Shown here one piece after another: positions 58,146 to 64,000 of a stretch of 64,000 nucleotides of DNA. The notes beneath the pieces were generated by a model, which was not told the origin of the DNA, did no database searches, and saw only the letters and a program-made list of their open reading frames with translations. A program made the position numbers and the translations under genes. Source of the stretch: Cryptomeria japonica (lineage: Eukaryota; Streptophyta; Pinopsida; Cupressales; Cupressaceae); contig NC_081410.1 of NCBI RefSeq assembly GCF_030272615.1, positions 289,603,957 to 289,667,956 on the forward strand, read 5' to 3'. Numbering within the stretch: position 1 is the first letter of the stretch; each line of letters starts with the position of its first letter.

Positions 58146-59949
58146 AAATTTATGTATTTAAAACCAAAGACCCACATAACCATAGTGATAAAGCCTTGAA
58201 GGATTTTGACACAAGTGCAAGCTTGACACCTAGATGGACCCCACGCATGCATGCACGAATCTTGAGGTGAGGAGGCTAGTCGACAACTAGATGGACCCCA
58301 TGTGTGCATGATTCTCAAGGAAATTTTTGTAGAGAAATGGCGAGTTAACTGATGAGCAAGTTCGTAGCAGATCAACGATGCATGTCAGTTACCCTCCATG
58401 AAGTAGCAAAAAGGTGGTGGGCCTAGGAAGGTAAAGCAGCTCCTGAGGTAAAGATCAAGCATCTTGAGGATGATCGGATGATGCACATTGTTTTGCATTA
58501 TGAAGTTGCTCGCAGGTTACCCTTCGTGAAACATCAAAAGATGAGGTGGCAGTCCATGAGGCAATGACAAGGTAGTCCAGTGGTAGATAGGTGGCAGTGT
58601 GTGAGGTGGTGAAGTGGCGGACCAGTAGACCCTATGAGCGAATCGCAGGTCATCATGTGGCAGGATGCAGGGCCAAAAATGGAGAAAAATTAAAGTTAAA
58701 TATATAGTTTCAACTATGTGAAAAATAAAAAATTTAAATGATGGCATGTGCATAAAAGATTAATTCGCTCAAGCGTTGTTTTTTGCCCAAAATGACAAGT
58801 ATTATATATCATCAAAAATCTCTCCAGATGAGGAATTCATTTTTTCAATTAGTTTCAACAAAACACAGATATTTGGAGAGAAGTTTTGATGAGAAAGATG
58901 AAGGAAATATTTTTTAGTTGGGGAAGAAGGGACACATGGGAATCTCTAGTGCATTCTGGTTTTTCCCCCCTCCTTCATATTCCCATTTCTTCTCATTTGT
59001 AAGGGTTCCAGTTTTTGAGAGATTTTCTCCAAGGGTGAAATCCGAAATTGCAAGTTCCAGTGATGGCATCTTTTTATTTTTATAAATGATAGTGTGTTCT
59101 TTTGGGTCTCTAGTTTTGTCTTTGTTGTAGGTTTTGTTTCAATTTGCAAGTTCACATATATGCAAGGCATGTGTGATCTTCCATGAAATTGTCTCCAAAA
59201 ATGTATTTAGATTCATACAATTTCATATTGTCAAGGATAATTTGGATTTGTCTCTTTTAGCCTTTTCTAAGAGTGTAATGTTTGTCTTTTGGGTATTCTT
59301 CAAGGAAGAATTTTAAATCTTGAAATCCAACATTAATGATGTTGAATATGTATATTGGATGTGCAAGCACGATTTTATGATAGAGCAGAAAATTGTATTA
59401 ATGTAAGGCATTGACACATAAAAATTTAATGTTGAAAAAAACTTGCAATCTAAGATTTCTCTTCCAGTTTTATGCATGACTCTGTGGCCTGGATAAGGCA
59501 CTAGTCTTTTGTAACATTGAAGGGTTGTCAGAACACAAATTTTAAAATAAAAAATCAGAATATCTTTCATTTTCTGTTCTATGGTAGTGTCCATCCATCT
59601 CATGATTCAAAACATTGTTGAGTTGTAAGTGTAGATCTGGCCCATCTACAATACCCTCATTGTTTTGAGCCTTTTATGAGATCATTCTACTTTTATTGAT
59701 GTTGTCTTGGGTGAAATGGGTTTAATTTTAAGCATCAAAGGTATACCCACCTAGGTTTTGCAAAGCTTGGAGAGTAGGAGGATTCATATCCTTGTTATGT
59801 TGTCCAAGCCCTAAAGTTTTCATAGATTGAAATTGGCTTTTTCATAGATCAATTGTAGGTGTACTTCGGTTAACCAGTTTTGGGGAACAACACTACTCTT
59901 TGTAGTGTTACTATTGATACAATTGAAACTCTATTACAAGTTGCTTCTT
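58146..59949. other. Non-coding stretch before element G
   Basis: 58180-58330 holds two related CTAGATGGACCCCA segments (about 58212 and 58280, 70 bases apart). 58380-58680 is purine-rich with GTGGCAG and GGTGGT words. The rest is unremarkable AT-rich DNA. No gene, RNA or element border is supported. Confidence 0.4.
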
Positions 59950-61190
59950 CTCTCTTTATTGCCAGTTCTTCTTCATACTCTTCCTGAGTTTGCTGAGTAT
60001 TTATTTCCTATAATGTTGAAGGTAGTATCTTTTTCCTCCAGTTATACTGATGATGAGAAGTATGTTTCTGATATGATGAATCCTCTAAATGGTATCCAAG
60101 TCTAGATTTATCATTTGTAGACTTACTTTGTATCTTAATAGGTTCAAAAATACCTTCTTGATGCTTGCCTAGAGGATTGATACCTGAATATCCCATGCAT
60201 TGAATCATCTTATAGCCTGGACCATATTGTTGAGGGGAAATCTCACAATTTTGTACTTCTTTGTTTTCACTATCTTATTTGAAAAGGCATTTGAGAATAG
60301 CCTCCTCTTTTGTTTCATTTGCAATGGAAGTAGAGGACTATACAAAAATACCATCATAAATGACATTTGGAGTGGAAGTTTGTGGATTCAAAGCCTTAGA
60401 TGGTTTTCTAGACTGTCTTGGCGATGGAGGAAGAGACATTGGTGAAAGTACAGGTTCTATCTTGTACCCATCCATACTAGTATCTATGATTTTTCAATTT
60501 CTTTTCTAAATCTTTCATCAAAGTTTCTAAAATTTCAGCTACAAAGGCTGCTTTGTTATGAGGAACAAAGGTATTAGTACACTATTTTAATGCACTATAG
60601 GTGCAACTTGTATCAATAGGAATACTGACTTCAACTCCATTATAAGGAAATTTCAAGCACTAATGATAGGTAGATAGCATTGCTTGCATTTCATGAATCC
60701 ATGGCCTTCCCAACAAGATGTTGTATGAAAGAGGAAAATCAAGCACCTAGAAAATAACATCTCTCTCCACAAGTCCTACCCTGATTGGTAATAGTGCCAG
60801 ACCTTTAAAGGTTCTTTCTGCTTCATCATAAGCTTTGATTGTTATTTTCTTTGTTGTATCAATGAAATGTTTAGAAAATCCCAACTATGTCAATAGATTG
60901 TAGGTACAAATATTCAACCCAATGCCTCCATCTATCAAAACATGTTTGACTTGGTGTTTATGGATCATAGCTTTGATGTGGAATGGCTAGTTATGTGGGT
61001 GATTTAGTGAATTATCATCTTCTTCAGAGAAGGTGAGGTAATGAGGTGAAGTCAGGTGACCCACCATAGATTGAAACCGATCCACATCTAAATCTTTGGG
61101 GATATTAGTAGTGAGTAAAGCTTTGTCCAGAATCTCTATATGAGTAGAAGAGATCTTAAGCGGTTCAAAAATGGAGATTTGAGTGGTAGT
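59950..61190 (-). pseudogene. Element G protease region (copy of element A family)
   Basis: The minus strand at 60937-60911 encodes LIDGGIGLN, the retropepsin active site (DGG intact). Further on come LSYNILLGRPWIHEM, VPHNKAAFV and MIQCMGYSGINPLGKHQEG, each with a close match in element A (12261-13120). Similarity to A stops at about 59950, so the copy is truncated there. Many stops and frame changes. Confidence 0.8.
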
Positions 61191-63125
61191 TCATTTCAAT
61201 TGTTCAACAATGCTATAACCAGGAGATGATGATGAAGTCGGTTGTTTATATTGAGTTGTGATCGTATCTGGTTGTTTGTTTGAAGAAGTCGGTAGGTTTG
61301 ATGTTGTTTTCTTAGGAGTTGAGGAACTAGCTCCTTTTAGAGAAACCTTCTTTTGAGTGCAAGTTACAACATTTGTAGTTTACATTTTATTTTGTTTATC
61401 TTTGACTATGATCACATTGCAATACTCAGATTGGAAATATTAAATCATGTTGACCACATTGCCATTGTTAGTGTAGGTGTATTTGACTTTGACACCTCCC
61501 TTGGATTCTGAGGAATCACCTTGTTCATAAGTAGGAAAGGGATCTTTAAAGGCTTTGTGATCAACATTAGTCGTGTGATTTCCAACAATAATTTTTCTAG
61601 CATAGATGAGGTCTTGAATCTCATGTTTGAGTTTCATGCAATTGTTTGTTGTATGACCCTTGTTTCGATGATATTCAAAGTACTCATTTTCCCTCCACCA
61701 TTTGGGTTTAATTTCTAGATCATTTAGTCTAGAGTTGTCTAGCAATATTATCATATCATTTACCAATAAAGTCTTAAGAGCTGATTCATATGATTCCTCC
61801 AAAGGAGTGAAATCACATTTAGGCTTTAAAAGCCAAGGTTTCTCTTTAAACCACTCTTTTGATTTCTTCAGAGGGTTTTTTGCTACAGTTTCAATTGCTT
61901 TGAGTGCTTGTGTGTCGCTAGCTGGATTAAATATTGTGGATTTTGATTTTGGGTTAACAGTGTCCACCACTCCATCATTAACAATGTTTCTATTGTTATC
62001 TTTTCCATATTTCCAATATGTATTCTTCTCATTGGAACTAGAACCTTGTTGTGTATATCTCCTTTCTTTATAAGCACATCTTCTATTCTGAGGGCACTAT
62101 CTACCATTTTGATGAATGAAGGGTACACTTGAATTTGGATATTGTATTTCAATTCAGGGATCAAGTTATTGACAAAAATGTCCATCTTCTTAGAATCTGA
62201 AATAGGTCGTGAATATCTAGAGAATATCTTTTTCCCACATTGAAGAAAAGTGAAAAAAAGGTCCCCCTATTTTCTATTTGGTATTACAAAGCTTGATCAT
62301 AGTGACTGGATGATGAATGTTGTTGGAGAAACGATTTGACTAATTCGTCAAAAGTTTTAATTCCCATATGTAGGCTTGAAAATAATTCTATATGTTGTCC
62401 TCCTAAACTCCTCGGGAAAAGGCACATGAGATATGTTTGTTCATGCATGAACTCCATACATAAAGCACAAAATTCTTAGACATGGTCGTGAGGATCTGAA
62501 TTACCATCATATTTTTCAAACTTAGGAATCTCCACTCTTGAAGGAAATGGAGGCAGTAAAGGTGTTTGTCAAATGGGAACGAGCATATCGTGTCCAAAGA
62601 ATATTGCTTTGATGATTTATCCTTGTTTTTCATTTATGCGATTTCAAACTATAATGCTTGTAATTGTTTGTTTACTAGTGCTAAGGGTGTCTCTTCCTCT
62701 GTAGTGATAAAGGTTTCAATGTTATAATCAATAGGAAGCTTAGCGCCTTGTTTTGCTAGCTCTAGAAAATAATATTCTTTTTCTCTAGCCATGATAATCT
62801 TCATCATTTTTCAGAAATCTTTACCCTTTTGACAACTATTTATAACAACTTTTGTAGGTTCAAAGGCTTCACACTCACTAGATGAGGAATCACTATCATT
62901 AGTATGGGTGTTGATATTGTCATAAGTATCATGTTTAGTAGCTCCTCTTTCTTTCCTTTCTCCAGACATGGTGGGATTTAAGGATTTATCAAAAATTGGT
63001 ATATTTGATGATGAAGGTTTATTAGAGACTTGGTACTCTACAAAGAATGGATTATCTTGTAATGGAAAAGATGATCCTTTACCTTTGGTAGCTTTCTTAT
63101 GACAACTTTTGGTTTGAGCAGGCAT
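61191..63125 (-). pseudogene. Element G gag (copy of element A family)
   Basis: Starts MPAQTKSCHKKATKGKGSSF at 63125, parallel to gag of A. It includes IDNLIPELKYN-like words, MVDSALRIEDVLIKKGDI and a zinc-knuckle remnant EYFEYHRNKGHTTNNC. The first Cys is replaced by Phe, whereas copy A lost the last Cys. Frames change near 62560 and 62055; the second change coincides with a 17-base loss relative to A (GTTCTTTCCATGGAGAG-like segment). A and G are thus independent broken copies. Confidence 0.85.
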
Positions 63126-64000
63126 TTATGATTGATGTGACTGAAAACTATATGTGATGTAGAAGTCAAGATCAAATTGAAGCTAGTTGTTCATTTGACG
63201 TGGTGATTTGAGAGAAGCGACTAAGACTCAATCCAATTTCAAGAACGATCTATCCTATATAAGACATGATCTAAGTGACTTAGTTTGATTTGAGAGAAGT
63301 GACTAAGACTCAGTCTAGTTTTAGGAATGATCTATCTTGTATAAGACATGATCTAAGTAACTTAAGTTTGATAAGTAGTTAATTGAACTATCTGAAAGAT
63401 GATCGAAAAAATTGTGCAACACAATGACAAAGGTACACTATCAAGATTATTTATGCCCATAATTATGATGACCAGATTTATCATCCCTATAGACTGATTA
63501 GGCAAGTATGAATATTCTAGAAAAGTGTGTAGATAGACAAGTTTATGGATTAACAAAATCAGGAATTCGTACGACAAAGTTTTATAACCCAGATGACAAT
63601 ATAATAGTTCTAAGATGAGACAGATAGTTTCTCGTACGAGTTGCTGCCTAAACTTGCATGACAGTTTAGTGCTCTCCAAATGACAATATGATAAGGAATA
63701 TGGTTTTTCGTACGACAGTAAAATAAAGGCTAGACAACAATTCTCTAGTAACAGTGTGACAATTCTATATACCTGAATGACAATTATGACAGGACCAGAC
63801 AATAAACAGACAAGACCAATTAAAAATCATACAACAAAAAGTATATAGCTAGATGATAATTTAGTAGACTCGTACGATAGTGGACTAGAAAAAGATGAGA
63901 TTCTGATACAGATAGTTTTGATGATTGATAGAAACTAGATTTTGACTAGGACAAATTTTTGATCATTGAGTTGTTGATTATTTTCTCTTGTTTTAGTATT
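63126..64000 (-). other. Element G 5' leader (to window edge)
   Basis: Matches the leader of element A. It has GACTAAGACTCAGTCTAG blocks twice (about 63220 and 63305) with CTATCCTATATAAGAC, then CGTACGA and GATGACAAT motifs at 63565-63885. PBS and LTR are outside the window. Confidence 0.8.

Noticed and set aside
57245-58375. Several ORFs of 63-111 codons over the degenerate array
   Set aside because: They follow repeat units on both strands and show no family signature.
59313-59603. 96-codon minus-strand ORF
   Set aside because: No motif, no context and no repeat copy; it could occur by chance in AT-rich DNA.

Overview
This 64 kb window looks like plant nuclear DNA built almost wholly of nested, decayed LTR retrotransposons. 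I see no convincing ordinary host gene, rRNA, tRNA or CRISPR array. The style (long degenerate Tat-type Ty3/gypsy elements, AT-rich LTRs, Copia with a tRNA-Met-like primer site, plant mobile domain proteins) suggests a large land-plant genome. A gymnosperm is my best guess, but the sequence does not prove it.

Layout, with element letters coined here. Element D (plus strand, about 1-10767, 5' LTR outside the window): leader with a 20-21 bp tandem repeat, one long Q/P-rich ORF (2019-4826) in place of gag-pol, a 30 bp A-rich repeat, an antisense plant mobile domain (PMD) gene (9063-7113), PPT and 3' LTR. Element A (minus, about 17960-10700): part of a 5' LTR, PBS, leader, gag, protease and linker, cut off at D's LTR before any RT. 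Element C (minus, 30435-17961): truncated 5' LTR, PBS, leader with its own repeats and a small ORF, pol (RT, RNase H, second RNase H, integrase), 3' spacer and repeats, an antisense PMD gene (19627-22064), PPT and 3' LTR; it sits inside A's LTR. Element E (minus, about 46445-30453): LTR, PBS, gag, protease, an RNase H-like domain before the RT, RT, RNase H and integrase. A complete Copia element (plus, 34336-41985, TSD CACGT/CATGT) splits E at the protease active site.

From 53609 to 46512 (minus) lies an unknown, intronless reading frame of roughly 1,160 codons (F), split by a 3,596 bp solo LTR (47516-51111, TSD CCTTG). From 54015 to 56160 a pair of 0.38 kb direct repeats flanks an acidic ORF (H). 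From 56161 to 59950 is non-coding DNA holding a degenerate repeat array. Element G (minus, 63125 to about 59950, leader running to 64000) is a second copy of the A family.

The most notable observation is the shared 3' module of C and D. Each carries an antisense PMD gene with two exons, a TATA-like box about 100 bp before the ATG, and a retained intron. In each element the intron contains the same short repeat family as that element's own 5' leader, and the repeat differs between elements. Both PMD frames run about 517 and 631 codons of exon 2 without a frameshift; they are broken only by nonsense codons, mostly TAG, as expected from deamination of methylated cytosines. D lacks recognisable gag-pol, so it looks like a non-autonomous partner.
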